From Streptomyces sp. DH41 (GTDB lineage: Bacteria; Actinomycetota; Actinomycetes; Streptomycetales; Streptomycetaceae), in contig NZ_JARVKY010000007.1 in assembly GCF_029813785.1 (NCBI RefSeq), positions 186,001-250,000 of the forward strand: a DNA stretch of 64,000 nucleotides. The letters are read 5' to 3'. Below the pieces are notes generated by a model. It saw only the letters and a program-made list of their open reading frames with translations. It was not told the DNA's origin and ran no database searches. Position 1 is the first letter of the stretch. The number at the start of each line of letters is the position of its first letter. The position numbers were made by a program, and so were the translations under genes. Shown in pieces: positions 44,195-53,249 of this stretch.

Positions 44195-45665
44195 CGCACC
44201 CGTACGCGTCCGTTTCTGCCCCTCGCCCACCGGTAACCCCCACGTGGGCCTGGTCCGCACCGCCCTGTTCAACTGGGCGTTCGCCCGGCACCACCAGGGC
44301 ACGCTGGTCTTCCGCATCGAGGACACCGACGCGGCCCGCGACTCCGAGGAGTCGTACGACCAGCTCCTGGACTCGATGCGCTGGCTGGGCTTCGACTGGG
44401 ACGAGGGCCCCGAGGTCGGCGGCCCGCACGCGCCGTACCGCCAGTCGCAGCGCATGGACATCTACAAGGATGTCGCGGCCAAGCTCCTGGACGCCGGCCA
44501 CGCCTACCGCTGCTACTGCTCCCAGGAGGAGCTGGACACCCGCCGCGAGGCCGCCCGCGCCGCAGGCAAGCCCTCCGGCTACGACGGCCACTGCCGCGAC
44601 CTGAGCGACGCGCAGGTCGAGGAGTACGAGGCGCAGGGCCGCGAGCCCATCGTCCGCTTCCGGATGCCCGAGGAGACGATCACCTTCACGGACCTGGTCC
44701 GCGGCGAGATCACCTACCTCCCCGAGAACGTCCCGGACTACGGCATCGTCCGCGCCAACGGCGCCCCCCTCTACACGCTCGTCAACCCGGTCGACGACGC
44801 GATGATGGAGATCACCCACGTCCTGCGCGGCGAGGACCTGCTCTCCTCCACCCCCCGCCAGGTCGCCCTGTACAAGGCGCTGATCGAGCTGGGCGTCGCC
44901 AAGGAGATCCCCGCCTTCGGCCACCTGCCGTACGTCATGGGCGAGGGCAACAAGAAGCTCTCCAAGCGCGACCCCCAGTCGAGCCTGAACCTCTACCGGG
45001 AGCGCGGCTTCCTCCCCGAGGGCCTGCTCAACTACCTCTCCCTGCTCGGCTGGTCGCTCTCCGCCGACCAGGACATCTTCACGATCGAGGAGATGGTCGC
45101 GGCCTTCGACGTCTCCGACGTCCAGCCCAACCCGGCCCGCTTCGACCTCAAGAAGTGCGAGGCGATCAACGCCGACCACATCCGCCTGCTCGAGGTGAAG
45201 GACTTCACCGAGCGCTGTCGCCCGTGGCTGAAGGCCCCCGTCGCCCCCTGGGCGCCCCAGGACTTCGACGAGGCCAAGTGGCAGGCGATCGCGCCGCACG
45301 CGCAGACCCGCCTGAAGGTCCTCTCCGAGATCACGGACAACGTCGACTTCCTGTTCCTGCCGGAGCCGGCCGTCGACGAGGCGTCCTGGACCAAGGCGAT
45401 GAAGGAGGGCTCCGACGCCCTGCTGCGCACCGCCCGGGAGAAGCTGGACGCGGCCGACTGGACGTCCCCCGAGTCCCTCAAGGAGGCCGTCCTGGCCGCC
45501 GGCGAGGCCCACGGCCTCAAGCTCGGCAAGGCCCAGGCCCCCGTCCGCGTCGCCGTCACCGGCCGCACGGTCGGCCTGCCCCTCTTCGAGTCCCTGGAGG
45601 TCCTGGGCAAGGAGAAGACGCTGACCAGGATCGACGCGGCCCTGGCGAGGCTCACGGCCGCGTAG
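44187..45665 (+). CDS. gltX: Glutamyl-tRNA synthetase GltX
   Basis: Class I aminoacyl-tRNA synthetase (492 residues) that loads glutamate on tRNA-Glu and, as in most actinobacteria with GatCAB, probably on tRNA-Gln. The HIGH-type motif is [21 protein letters not shown] (residues about 7-27, split here by its two parts FCPSPTG and NPHVG); the KMSKS-type motif is [12 protein letters not shown]. The GTG at 44187 gives the short N terminus normal for the family. Five tRNA genes for Glu and Gln follow within 2 kb, a fitting neighbourhood. A terminator closes the pair. Confidence 0.96.
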   Translation: MASAPVRVRFCPSPTGNPHVGLVRTALFNWAFARHHQGTLVFRIEDTDAARDSEESYDQLLDSMRWLGFDWDEGPEVGGPHAPYRQSQRMDIYKDVAAKLLDAGHAYRCYCSQEELDTRREAARAAGKPSGYDGHCRDLSDAQVEEYEAQGREPIVRFRMPEETITFTDLVRGEITYLPENVPDYGIVRANGAPLYTLVNPVDDAMMEITHVLRGEDLLSSTPRQVALYKALIELGVAKEIPAFGHLPYVMGEGNKKLSKRDPQSSLNLYRERGFLPEGLLNYLSLLGWSLSADQDIFTIEEMVAAFDVSDVQPNPARFDLKKCEAINADHIRLLEVKDFTERCRPWLKAPVAPWAPQDFDEAKWQAIAPHAQTRLKVLSEITDNVDFLFLPEPAVDEASWTKAMKEGSDALLRTAREKLDAADWTSPESLKEAVLAAGEAHGLKLGKAQAPVRVAVTGRTVGLPLFESLEVLGKEKTLTRIDAALARLTAA

Positions 45666-45685
45666 ACGGCATCCGGCACACGCGA

Positions 45686-45717
45686 ACAGGGCGGCAGCGC
45701 GAAAGCTGCCGCCCTGT
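45686..45717. terminator. Terminator between gltX and the convergent secreted-protein gene
   Basis: A perfect 13-bp stem (45686-45698 with 45705-45717) around GCGAAA, 20 bp after gltX; it can serve both strands. Confidence 0.85.
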
Positions 45718-45744
45718 CGTCACTTCGTCACTCCATCACTGTGC

Positions 45745-46197
45745 TCAGGCGCGCCCGGAGTAGGCGAGACCGCACCTGGTGCTGTCTCCCTTGACCGCGC
45801 AGAGCTGGATGTACACCGTGCTGCCCTCGGTGAGGTTCCCCGAGTTCCACGAGCTGGTGTAGGGGGCGTTGTGCCCGCGTGTGGTGGCTTTGCGTCCGGT
45901 CGAGGGGCTGATCATCGTGGCTTCCAGGCCCCAGCCGTCGGCGAGCCGGTCCAGAACCCTGAACGCGTCTCCGGGGGTGCTGCCGGACGGGTCGGCGTTC
46001 CACTGCATCGCGCCCGCGAAGGTGCCGTTGTTGAAGGCGGTGATGTTGAAGTCGCCGTCCGAGCTGACCGACCCCTTCTCGAACGTCCACTGGGCCGCCG
46101 CCGCCGCTTCGGTCGATCCGATCGTGAAGGACGTGCCGAGTATCAGTGCGCTGCTGGCGAAGAGCGTGCCGACGCGCTTCGTGAACCGACCGTTCAC
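45745..46197 (-). CDS. Small secreted protein, unknown function
   Basis: A 150-residue protein with a clear Sec signal peptide (basic NGRFTKRVG, hydrophobic TLFASSALILGTSFTIG, cleavage near EAAAAAQ at about residue 35). The mature part of about 115 residues is polar and has two Cys near the end (LCAVKGDSTRCGLAYSG) able to form a disulphide. I do not recognise a domain. The GTG start follows a GAGGGGG ribosome site. A near-consensus promoter lies upstream, suggesting strong expression. Confidence 0.75.
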   Translation of the reverse strand: MNGRFTKRVGTLFASSALILGTSFTIGSTEAAAAAQWTFEKGSVSSDGDFNITAFNNGTFAGAMQWNADPSGSTPGDAFRVLDRLADGWGLEATMISPSTGRKATTRGHNAPYTSSWNSGNLTEGSTVYIQLCAVKGDSTRCGLAYSGRA

Positions 46198-46239
46198 TGC
46201 AAATCCCCCTCGAATCCCACTGGTTGACAAACCGGAGTG

Positions 46240-46268
46240 ATCATTCAGGGACAGGTTGAAACTGTCAA
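46240..46268 (-). promoter_or_regulatory. Strong promoter of the secreted-protein gene
   Basis: On the minus strand TTGACA (46263-46268) and AATGAT (46240-46245) are separated by exactly 17 nt. The -35 is a perfect consensus, rare in this genome. It lies 43 bp before the start codon. Confidence 0.75.
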
Positions 46269-46317
46269 CGGTTCTGTGGCCGGGCGGTTGCGGTGAGTGT
46301 TGGGTACGGTCGGTGGC

Positions 46318-47052
46318 ATGCCGATCCGAGCCGTTGTCTGGGACGTCGACGACACCCTCTTCGACTACACCACCGCCGACCGCGAGGGCATGCGCGCCCA
46401 TCTCGTGGCGGAAGGGCTCCTCGCGGGGTACGGGTCGGCCGAGGAGGCCCTCGTGCGCTGGCGGGAGATCACCGAGCGGCAATGGGCCCGCTTCGCGGCC
46501 GGTGAGGTCGACTTCGTCACACAGCGGCGCGACCGCACCCGGGTCTTCCTGGGCCGGCCGGAGCTGACGGACGCCGAGGCGGACGACTGGTTCCAGCGGT
46601 ACGTCACGCACTACGAGGCCGCCTGGTCCCTCTTCCCGGACGTCCTGCCCGTCCTCGACGCCCTCGCCGGCAGCCACCGGCACGCCGTGCTCTCGAACTC
46701 CAGCCTGACCGTCCAGGACCGCAAGCTGCGCGTCCTCGGCGTGCACGACCGGTTCGAGGCGATCCTGTGCGCCGCCGAGCTGGGCGTCTCCAAGCCCGAG
46801 CCCGGCGCCTTCCTGGCCGCCTGCGACGCCCTCGGCCTCACCCCGCCCGAGGTCGCCTACGTCGGCGACCACCCGGAGATCGACGGACGCGGAGCCGCGG
46901 ACGCCGGGCTGCTGTCGGTCTGGATCGACCGCGGTGGCGTGTACGCGACGGTCGATCCGCCCGTCGGGCCGCGCCGGATCGCCTCCCTCTCCGAACTCCC
47001 CGCGCTCCTCGGCGCCGATACCCGTTTTGGAGCCCCGTCCACCTTCGGGTAA
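46318..47052 (+). CDS. HAD-superfamily hydrolase
   Basis: A 244-residue phosphatase-like protein of the haloacid dehalogenase superfamily. Motif I is VWDVDDTLFDY (nucleophile Asp about residue 9), motif II the Ser in AVLSNSSL, motif III the Lys in GVSKPEPGAF, and motif IV YVGDHPEIDGRGA. The helical cap between motifs I and II is of the C1 type. The substrate is unknown. The ATG at 46318 is chosen because it places motif I normally; the ribosome site is weak. The TAA stop lies in the -10 box of the tRNA promoter. Confidence 0.9.
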   Translation: MPIRAVVWDVDDTLFDYTTADREGMRAHLVAEGLLAGYGSAEEALVRWREITERQWARFAAGEVDFVTQRRDRTRVFLGRPELTDAEADDWFQRYVTHYEAAWSLFPDVLPVLDALAGSHRHAVLSNSSLTVQDRKLRVLGVHDRFEAILCAAELGVSKPEPGAFLAACDALGLTPPEVAYVGDHPEIDGRGAADAGLLSVWIDRGGVYATVDPPVGPRRIASLSELPALLGADTRFGAPSTFG

Positions 47053-47055
47053 TGT
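47027..47055 (+). promoter_or_regulatory. Candidate promoter of the tRNA cluster
   Basis: TTGGAG (47027-47032) and TAATGT (47050-47055) are 17 nt apart, overlapping the last codons and TAA stop of the HAD gene. It would start transcription about 80 nt before the first tRNA. Confidence 0.55.
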
Positions 47056-47144
47056 TCTTCCTGCGCCGCCGAGGAGCGGGCCGAAAGGGCCGGGAACCGG
47101 AAGCGCAACGCTAGAACGAGATCCCCCAGGGGCTTGCGTTCCAG

Positions 47145-47216
47145 TGGCCTATGGTGTAATTGGCAGCACGACTGATTCTGGTTCAGTTAGTCTAGGTTCG
47201 AGTCCTGGTAGGCCAG
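47145..47216 (+). tRNA. tRNA-Gln (CTG)
   Basis: 72 nt. Acceptor GGCCTA pairs with TAGGCC; anticodon stem ACTGA/TCAGT holds the loop TTCTGGT, anticodon CTG; the T arm contains GGTTCGAGTCC. CCA is not encoded. Confidence 0.95.
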
Positions 47217-47257
47217 CTCGCAGAGCTTATCTGCGCCGTGGAGATCAACTCCACAAA

Positions 47258-47330
47258 GCCCCCGTTGTGTAGCGGCCTAGCACGCCGCCCTCTCAAGGCG
47301 GTAGCGCCGGTTCGAATCCGGTCGGGGGTA
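47258..47330 (+). tRNA. tRNA-Glu (CTC), copy 1
   Basis: 73 nt. Acceptor GCCCCCG pairs with CGGGGGT (one G-T); anticodon stem CCGCC/GGCGG holds the loop CTCTCAA, anticodon CTC; T arm CCGGTTCGAATCCGG. Identical to the copies at 47393 and 47601. Confidence 0.95.
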
Positions 47331-47392
47331 CAGATCCTTCCCGCGGGAACAGTCCGGGTCGCACCCATTGTTCTCGATGCAGGATCGCTAGG

Positions 47393-47465
47393 GCCCCCGT
47401 TGTGTAGCGGCCTAGCACGCCGCCCTCTCAAGGCGGTAGCGCCGGTTCGAATCCGGTCGGGGGTA
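47393..47465 (+). tRNA. tRNA-Glu (CTC), copy 2
   Basis: 73 nt, identical in sequence to the copy at 47258; anticodon CTC in the loop CTCTCAA. Confidence 0.95.
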
Positions 47466-47485
47466 CGAACTGGTCTAAACCACAT

Positions 47486-47557
47486 TGGTCTATGGTGTAA
47501 TTGGCAGCACGACTGATTCTGGTTCAGTTAGTCTAGGTTCGAGTCCTGGTAGACCAG
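47486..47557 (+). tRNA. tRNA-Gln (CTG), second copy with a compensatory change
   Basis: 72 nt. It differs from the copy at 47145 only at one acceptor-stem pair: GGTCTA/TAGACC instead of GGCCTA/TAGGCC, so a C-G pair has become T-A with pairing kept. Anticodon CTG. Confidence 0.95.
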
Positions 47558-47600
47558 CTCGGATCTGCGGCGATGTAGCATTAACGCCTGCAAGATCCAC

Positions 47601-47673
47601 GCCCCCGTTGTGTAGCGGCCTAGCACGCCGCCCTCTCAAGGCGGTAGCGCCGGTTCGAATCCGGTCGGGGGTA
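47601..47673 (+). tRNA. tRNA-Glu (CTC), copy 3
   Basis: 73 nt, identical to the copies at 47258 and 47393. Last gene of the cluster; a terminator follows after 10 bp. Confidence 0.95.
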
Positions 47674-47683
47674 CAACACGGTT

Positions 47684-47715
47684 CGGTGGCCCTTCGCTTC
47701 AGCGGAGGGCCACCG
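47684..47715 (+). terminator. Terminator of the tRNA cluster
   Basis: A 14-bp stem (47684-47697 with 47702-47715, one G-T pair) around TTCA, followed by GCGTTTTCG. Confidence 0.9.
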
Positions 47716-47820
47716 GCGTTTTCGCGGTTTCCGACGTCCGTACGGTGCCGTCGCCCCGGGAGGGGGCCCGCCGCGGCGTTGAGGCGGGCCCGTTCCGGTC
47801 ACGTGTCCGGGAGGGTGCGG

Positions 47821-48537
47821 TCAGCCCGTGCGGCGCAGGGCCTCGGAGAGGCGGCCGGCGGCGTCGATGATCGCCTGGGCGTGCATACGGCCCGGGTGGC
47901 GGCTGAGGCGCTCGATGGGTCCGGAGACGGACACGGCGGCCACCACACGGTTGGAGGGGCCGCGCACCGGGGCGGAGACGGACGCCACGCCCGGCTCCCG
48001 CTCGCCGATGGACTGCGCCCAGCCCCGCCGCCGCACACCGGACAGGGCCGTCGCCGTGAAGCGGGCACCCTGCAGACCGCGGTGAAGACGCTCGGGCTCC
48101 TCCCAGGCCATGAGGATCTGCGCCGACGAACCGGCCTTCATGGTGAGCGTGGAACCTACCGGCACGGTGTCCCTGAGGCCCGACAGGCGCTCGGCCGCGG
48201 CCACGCAGATCCGCATGTCCCCCTGGCGGCGGTAGAGCTGAGCGCTCTCGCCCGTGATGTCACGGAGGTGGGTGAGCACCGGCCCCGCCGTGGCGAGCAG
48301 GCGGTCCTCGCCGGCCGCCGCGGCCAGTTCGGCCAGGCGCGGGCCGAGAATGAAACGGCCCTGCATGTCGCGCGCCACCATACGGTGGTGTTCCAGCGCC
48401 ACGGCCAGGCGGTGGGCCGTGGGTCGTGCCAGTCCGGTCGCAGCGACCAACCCCGCGAGGGTGGCCGGGCCGGACTCCAGAGCGCTCAGGACGAGGGCCG
48501 CCTTGTCCAGAACGCCGACGCCGCTACTGTTGTCCAT
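47821..48537 (-). CDS. ndgR: IclR-family regulator NdgR
   Basis: A 238-residue IclR-type regulator. The winged helix covers [32 protein letters not shown] in parts (residues about 15-50); the effector domain carries [24 protein letters not shown] and [21 protein letters not shown]. It sits divergently from leuC-leuD, the arrangement of NdgR/AreB, which controls leucine genes and amino-acid-linked antibiotic output in Streptomyces. The ATG at 48537 has GGGAG 9 nt upstream; the longer frame is rejected. Confidence 0.92.
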   Translation of the reverse strand: MDNSSGVGVLDKAALVLSALESGPATLAGLVAATGLARPTAHRLAVALEHHRMVARDMQGRFILGPRLAELAAAAGEDRLLATAGPVLTHLRDITGESAQLYRRQGDMRICVAAAERLSGLRDTVPVGSTLTMKAGSSAQILMAWEEPERLHRGLQGARFTATALSGVRRRGWAQSIGEREPGVASVSAPVRGPSNRVVAAVSVSGPIERLSRHPGRMHAQAIIDAAGRLSEALRRTG

Positions 48538-48734
48538 GCAACGATACTCCCGTCTCACTCTGTGAAACGCAAGTTCAATTTTCCATGGAACCCGCCACTC
48601 TGGACGGCAGGAAGTCACAACGGCCCGTGACGCACGGGCCTGGTGGCGGTTGCCCGGAAACACAGGGGTGCGGGCACCGCTTCCCCAAGATCTCTAGTTG
48701 GGTCGGCGCTTCGTCGCCGACCGGAGGGAAAGCG
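48538..48734. promoter_or_regulatory. ndgR-leuC divergent control region
   Basis: The gap holds an A/T-rich segment (about 48555-48590) with TCAC-TCT-GTGA and GTTC...GAAC dyads, suitable for IclR-type binding. On the leuC side two hairpins follow: GGCCCGT/ACGGGCC (48622-48640) and GGTCGGCG/CGCCGACC (48701-48722), the latter ending just before the leuC ribosome site GGAGGG. No T-tract or leader peptide was seen. NdgR is known to bind between these two genes; the exact site here is inferred. Confidence 0.6.
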
Positions 48735-50165
48735 ATGGGTAGGACACTCGCGGAGAAGGTCTGGGACGACCACGTCGTCCGGCGCGCCGAAGGCGAGCCC
48801 GACCTCCTCTTCATCGATCTGCACCTGCTGCACGAGGTGACCAGCCCGCAGGCCTTCGACGGCCTCCGCAAGAGCGGCCGCCCGGTGCGCCGGCTCGACC
48901 TGACCATCGCCACCGAGGACCACAACACCCCCACCCTCGACATCGACAAGCCCATCGCGGACCCGGTCTCCCGGATCCAGCTGGAGACGCTGCGGCGGAA
49001 CTGCGCGGACTTCGGCGTCCGGCTGCACCCGCTGGGCGACGTCGAGCAGGGCGTCGTACACGTCGTCGGCCCGCAGCTGGGTCTGACCCAGCCCGGCACC
49101 ACCGTGGTCTGCGGCGACTCGCACACCTCCACGCACGGCGCCTTCGGCGCGCTGGCGTTCGGCATCGGCACCTCCCAGGTCGAGCACGTGCTGGCCACCC
49201 AGACGCTGCCCATGGCCCGCCCGAAGACCATGGCGATCACCGTCAACGGCGAACTGCCCGACGGCGTCACGGCCAAGGACCTGATCCTGGCGATCATCGC
49301 GAGGATCGGCACCGGCGGCGGCCAGGGCTACATCCTGGAGTACCGCGGCGAGGCCATCGAGAAGCTCTCGATGGAGGCCCGCATGACCATCTGCAACATG
49401 TCGATCGAGGCCGGTGCCCGCGCGGGCATGATCGCCCCCGACGAGACCACCTTCGCCTACCTCCGGGGCCGCGCCCACGCCCCCGAGGGCGCGGACTGGG
49501 ACGCGGCGGTGGAGTACTGGAAGACGCTGCGCACGGACGACGGCGCCCAGTTCGACGCCGAGGTCGTCATCGAGGCCGCCGAGCTGTCGCCGTTCGTCAC
49601 CTGGGGCACCAACCCGGGCCAGGGCGCGCCGCTTTCCGCCGACGTCCCCGACCCGGCTTCGTACGAAGACGCCTCGGAGCGCTTCGCCGCCGAAAAGGCA
49701 CTGGAGTACATGGGATTGGAGGCCGGGCAGCCGCTGCGCTCCATCAACGTGGACACCGTCTTCGTAGGTTCCTGCACCAACGGCCGCATCGAGGACCTGC
49801 GTGCCGCCGCCGAGATCGTGCGGGACCGCAAAGTCGCCGACGGCGTACGGATGCTGGTCGTCCCGGGCTCCGCGCGGGTGGGTCTGCAGGCCGTCTCCGA
49901 GGGCCTGGACGTGGTCTTCAAGGAGGCCGGCGCCGAGTGGCGGCACGCGGGCTGCTCGATGTGTCTGGGCATGAACCCGGACCAGCTGGCCCCCGGTGAG
50001 CGCTCCGCGTCCACCTCCAACCGCAACTTCGAGGGACGGCAGGGCAAGGGCGGCCGCACCCACCTGGTGTCGCCGCAGGTCGCGGCCGCGACGGCGGTCC
50101 TGGGCCACCTGGCCTCCCCGGCCGACCTGTCCGCCGCCGACGTCCCCACGCCCGCAGGAGTCTGA
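48735..50165 (+). CDS. leuC: 3-Isopropylmalate dehydratase large subunit LeuC
   Basis: Aconitase-type [4Fe-4S] subunit (476 residues) that, with LeuD, isomerises 2-isopropylmalate to 3-isopropylmalate. Start segment [14 protein letters not shown] is typical. Catalytic and cluster motifs: [22 protein letters not shown] in two parts, [15 protein letters not shown] (cluster Cys), and [15 protein letters not shown] (two cluster Cys), giving all three Cys ligands. GGAGGG precedes the ATG at 48735. leuD begins 5 bp after its stop. Confidence 0.97.
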   Translation: MGRTLAEKVWDDHVVRRAEGEPDLLFIDLHLLHEVTSPQAFDGLRKSGRPVRRLDLTIATEDHNTPTLDIDKPIADPVSRIQLETLRRNCADFGVRLHPLGDVEQGVVHVVGPQLGLTQPGTTVVCGDSHTSTHGAFGALAFGIGTSQVEHVLATQTLPMARPKTMAITVNGELPDGVTAKDLILAIIARIGTGGGQGYILEYRGEAIEKLSMEARMTICNMSIEAGARAGMIAPDETTFAYLRGRAHAPEGADWDAAVEYWKTLRTDDGAQFDAEVVIEAAELSPFVTWGTNPGQGAPLSADVPDPASYEDASERFAAEKALEYMGLEAGQPLRSINVDTVFVGSCTNGRIEDLRAAAEIVRDRKVADGVRMLVVPGSARVGLQAVSEGLDVVFKEAGAEWRHAGCSMCLGMNPDQLAPGERSASTSNRNFEGRQGKGGRTHLVSPQVAAATAVLGHLASPADLSAADVPTPAGV

Positions 50166-50170
50166 GAGTC

Positions 50171-50764
50171 ATGGAAGCGTTCACCACCCACACCGGCCGG
50201 GCCGTCCCGCTGCGCCGCAGCAACGTCGACACCGACCAGATCATCCCCGCCCACTGGCTCAAGAAGGTGACCCGGGACGGGTTCGAGGACGGGCTGTTCG
50301 AGGCCTGGCGCAAGGACCCGGAGTTCGTGCTCAACCGGCCCGAGCGCGAGGGCGCCACGGTGCTGGTCGCCGGCCCCGACTTCGGTACCGGCTCCTCCCG
50401 TGAGCACGCCGTCTGGGCGCTGCAGAACTACGGCTTCAAGACCGTGATCTCCTCCCGGTTCGCCGACATCTTCCGCGGCAACTCGCTGAAGAACGGCCTG
50501 CTCACGGTGGTCCTCGACCAGAAGACCGTGGACGCCCTGTGGGAGCTCACCCAGAACGACCCGCAGGCCGAGATCACGGTCGACCTCGAGGCCCGCGAGG
50601 TCCGCGCCGAAGGCGTCACCGCCTCCTTCGAGCTGGACGAGAACTCCCGCTGGCGGCTGCTGAACGGGCTGGACGACATCTCGATCACCCTCCAGAACGA
50701 GGCGGACATCGCCGGCTACGAGGCCAAGCGCCCGTCGTTCAAGCCGCAGACCCTCCCGGTCTGA
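50171..50764 (+). CDS. leuD: 3-Isopropylmalate dehydratase small subunit LeuD
   Basis: Swivelling-domain subunit (197 residues) of isopropylmalate isomerase. Motifs: [14 protein letters not shown] near the N terminus, [17 protein letters not shown] (substrate-binding Ser/Arg), [17 protein letters not shown]. The length is normal for the family. It follows leuC by 5 bp and ends before a strong terminator. Confidence 0.97.
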   Translation: MEAFTTHTGRAVPLRRSNVDTDQIIPAHWLKKVTRDGFEDGLFEAWRKDPEFVLNRPEREGATVLVAGPDFGTGSSREHAVWALQNYGFKTVISSRFADIFRGNSLKNGLLTVVLDQKTVDALWELTQNDPQAEITVDLEAREVRAEGVTASFELDENSRWRLLNGLDDISITLQNEADIAGYEAKRPSFKPQTLPV

Positions 50765-50819
50765 GACCGGAGGGCCTCGGAGGCCCGTCGCAAGGTCGAG
50801 TTTCGGCCACCCAATACCC

Positions 50820-50858
50820 CGGCTGTACCCCCGATCGGCCCGATCGGGGGTACAGCCG
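50820..50858 (+). terminator. Terminator of leuCD
   Basis: A perfect 18-bp stem (50820-50837 with 50841-50858) with a 3-nt loop, followed by TTTCT. The remaining 180 bp to the next gene shows no other feature I can support. Confidence 0.92.
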
Positions 50859-51040
50859 TTTCTGCTGCCTACGGCCCTCGCGTGTCACGGGCGGATCGCT
50901 CAACTTCCCACGTTAGAGGCGTGGTTGCAGGGGTACGAGAGTAATGGAAGCGCGGCCTCCGGGTGAGTCTGGAAGGCCGTCCGAGGCGGCAGTTGCCCCC
51001 TGCGCAGGCGACAACTCGCCCCAGATGGCACAATCTGTGC

Positions 51041-51271
51041 ATGGAACACGACGGCCAACTCGAGCTCTATGCGGCGGTCGCGGTCCGGCTCAAAGAAGCG
51101 CACACAAGAGTGCGCGCACTGCAAGTCCCGGAGGGCGTACGGATGGCGCTGACCCGGAAGCTGCTGGTCATTACGGCCGCGGCCAAACACGATCTCGCCG
51201 GTGCGGCAAGGCGTCTGGAGCGGTTCACCGCGGACCTCGACGAGGGCCGATTCCCCGAAGAGGAAGGCTGA
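51041..51271 (+). CDS. Small conserved helical protein, unknown function
   Basis: A 76-residue protein, probably helical throughout (ELYAAVAVRLKEAHTRVRAL; RKLLVITAAAKHDLAGAARRLERF). I do not recognise a named domain. There is no ribosome site before the ATG; CACAAT ends 6 nt before it and could be the -10 box of a leaderless transcript. The earlier in-frame start at 50963 would add a Pro/Arg-rich non-conserved stretch. It lies between leuD and hupS. Confidence 0.65.
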   Translation: MEHDGQLELYAAVAVRLKEAHTRVRALQVPEGVRMALTRKLLVITAAAKHDLAGAARRLERFTADLDEGRFPEEEG

Positions 51272-51328
51272 ACAGGCCGGGAGAGCCCGAGTCCGTTGCG
51301 GCACAAGGGTGATTAGCCCGTTTCGTGT

Positions 51329-51357
51329 TTGATTTGCGGTATATATCTGCCTAACGT
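51329..51357 (+). promoter_or_regulatory. Candidate hupS promoter
   Basis: TTGATT (51329-51334) with TAACGT (51352-51357) 17 nt later, inside the most A/T-rich stretch of the region (TATATAT at 51342). It lies 52 bp before the start codon. Confidence 0.4.
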
Positions 51358-51408
51358 GCGAAAAAGCTTGAACACTTTCGTTCTGGCGATGTCTCCGAAG
51401 GGGAAGAC

Positions 51409-52068
51409 GTGAACAAGGCGCAGCTCGTAGAAGCGATTGCCGACAAACTGGGCGGCCGACAGCAGGCCGCCGACGCTGTCGACGCGGTCCTGGACGCCCT
51501 CGTCCGTGCAGTGGTCTCGGGCGACCGGGTCTCGGTCACCGGCTTCGGCTCCTTCGAGAAGGTCGACCGCCCGGCCCGCTACGCCCGCAACCCTCAGACG
51601 GGCGAGCGGGTTCGGGTCAAGAAGACCTCCGTGCCCCGCTTCCGCGCGGGTCAGGGCTTCAAGGACCTGGTCAGCGGCTCGAAGAAGCTCCCGAAGAACG
51701 ACATCGCGGTCAAGAAGGCCCCCAAGGGCAGCCTGTCCGGCCCGCCGCCCACCATCTCCAAGGCCGCGGGCAAGAAGGCCGCCGCCAAGAAGGCCACGGG
51801 CGCCGCGAAGAAGGCCACGGGCGCGGCCAAGAAGACGACCGCGGCGGCGAAGAAGGCGACGGCGAAGAAGACCGCCGGCGCGGCGAAGACGGCGACGGCG
51901 AAGAAGGCCCCCGCCAAGAAGTCCCCCGCCAAGAGCACCACGGCGGCGGCGAAGAAGACCACGGCCACGAAGGCCCCCGCGAAGAAGGCGACGGCCAAGA
52001 AGGCTCCGGCCAAGAAGTCGACCGCCCGCACGACCACCGCCAAGAAGGCCACCGCCCGCAAGAAGTAG
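51409..52068 (+). CDS. hupS: HU-type nucleoid protein with histone H1-like tail
   Basis: A 219-residue DNA-binding protein. Residues 1-92 are a standard HU/DNABII fold ([62 protein letters not shown]). The rest is a Lys/Ala/Pro/Thr tail built of [10 protein letters not shown] and KKATAK units, like histone H1. This two-part layout is the HupS protein of Streptomyces, which compacts the chromosome in spores. The GTG start has GAAGGGGAAG close upstream. Tail length is prone to change by repeat slippage. Confidence 0.95.
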   Translation: MNKAQLVEAIADKLGGRQQAADAVDAVLDALVRAVVSGDRVSVTGFGSFEKVDRPARYARNPQTGERVRVKKTSVPRFRAGQGFKDLVSGSKKLPKNDIAVKKAPKGSLSGPPPTISKAAGKKAAAKKATGAAKKATGAAKKTTAAAKKATAKKTAGAAKTATAKKAPAKKSPAKSTTAAAKKTTATKAPAKKATAKKAPAKKSTARTTTAKKATARKK

Positions 52069-52120
52069 CAGGCAGCCGCAGGAAGCAGCAGGCGAACAGG
52101 CACAGGGGCACTCACGCGCC

Positions 52121-52149
52121 GGGCCGGACTCCCTCTCGGAGTCCGGCCC
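52121..52149. terminator. Terminator after hupS
   Basis: A perfect 12-bp stem (52121-52132 with 52138-52149) around CTCTC, between the convergent hupS and the small minus-strand gene; it may act in both directions. Confidence 0.85.
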
Positions 52150-52254
52150 GCGGCGTGTGCGGGACCCGACAGGACTCCGGCATGCGTCCGACGGAAGATC
52201 GGCGTTCCCGGCGCTTGGGGGCGGTGTGGGCGCTGTGGGCGGGAACTTCGCGGA

Positions 52255-52458
52255 TCAGAACGTCTGGAGCGTCACCAGCGTGATCCGGCGGTCCGTACCC
52301 GCGCCGTCGGTCTCGATCCGCACCCGCTGTCCGGGCCGCAGCAGTCTCAGGCCCCCCGCGTCGAACGCCGCCGCGTCGAAGGGCACGGGCGTGCCGTCGT
52401 CGAGCAGCACCTGCCCGCTGCGGCTTTCCGGGTCGTACGTGTACGCGGTCGCCTGCAT
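52255..52458 (-). CDS. Small cold-shock-like (OB-fold) protein
   Basis: A 67-residue protein. The pattern YDPESRSGQVLLDDGTPVPFDAAAF...GLRLLRPGQRVRIE resembles a cold-shock domain in layout (turn with DDG, then GQRV), but the aromatic RNA-binding motif RNP1 is missing, so the call is tentative. It starts 9 bp after the cofC stop and is probably cotranscribed. Confidence 0.65.
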   Translation of the reverse strand: MQATAYTYDPESRSGQVLLDDGTPVPFDAAAFDAGGLRLLRPGQRVRIETDGAGTDRRITLVTLQTF

Positions 52459-52467
52459 GTCGGCAGC

Positions 52468-53106
52468 CTACTGCCCGACGATCAGCAACCGCGCCGCCAC
52501 CGCGGCCGTACGGGGCCCCACCCCCAGCGCCAGTGCGGTGCGCAGATCGTCGCCGGTGTCGACGTCCTGCCGTACGGAATCCACCGCGTCGAGCCGCAGT
52601 TCCACGGCGCCGGACGCGCGGTGGCGGGCCCGGGAATCCGTACCGAAAGCGGGGGACAATTCACGACCCGGAGCCGCGGCCAGCAGAGTCGTGCCGATTC
52701 CGGCGGCATCGGGGAGAAAAGCGCGCGGGAATTGTGTGGCAGCCGCCAGTACCAGCGCCAATTCCGCCGGCCGCAGCGCGGGGAGATCGGCGTTGAGCGC
52801 GGCCACCGGACTTTCGGGACGAGCCGCCCGTACCACGGCCGTCCCGTGCAGCAGGGCGGCGTTCAGACCGCCGCCGGGCTCCCCGGCGACGATCCCCGCG
52901 CCCAGCGCCGCCAGCTCCCGTCCGGCCCGCGGGTCGTCCGTGACTACTGCCACATCCGCCACCGCCGGGCAGGCCAGCGCGGCCGCCACGGTGTCCTGGG
53001 CGAACGCCAGCGCGAGGCCCGGCCGCACCCCGTCGTCCGCGGTGTCCGACAGCCTGCTCTTGGCCCGGGCAAGGGGCTTCACGGGTACGACCAAGGTCCA
53101 CTGCAC
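52468..53106 (-). CDS. cofC: 2-Phospho-L-lactate (phosphoenolpyruvate) guanylyltransferase
   Basis: A 212-residue nucleotidyltransferase of coenzyme F420 synthesis (CofC/FbiD). Motifs: WTLVVPVKPLARAKSRLSD at the N terminus (nucleotide-binding loop), VVTDDPRAG, VAALNADLPALRPAEL (metal-binding Asp), and FGTDSRARHRASGA. In actinobacteria the activated three-carbon unit is likely from phosphoenolpyruvate; this cannot be read from the sequence. It is divergent from plsC, with 143 bp between them. Confidence 0.9.
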   Translation of the reverse strand: MQWTLVVPVKPLARAKSRLSDTADDGVRPGLALAFAQDTVAAALACPAVADVAVVTDDPRAGRELAALGAGIVAGEPGGGLNAALLHGTAVVRAARPESPVAALNADLPALRPAELALVLAAATQFPRAFLPDAAGIGTTLLAAAPGRELSPAFGTDSRARHRASGAVELRLDAVDSVRQDVDTGDDLRTALALGVGPRTAAVAARLLIVGQ

Positions 53107-53249
53107 GAGCGTTCCGTCCTTCTCTCGTCGCCGTCATTGTCACCTGGGGGACCTGGCGGTTCACTCTCCGGGGCGTACGGTGTTCTCGACAGACGGGCGG
53201 CCCGGGGCGACACTTGTCCGGCCCCAGGCCCTGGAGGAAAGGTGTCAGC

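Noticed and set aside
47145-47715. CRISPR-like array from the repeated 73-nt units
   Set aside because: The repeats are tRNA genes with full cloverleaf potential.
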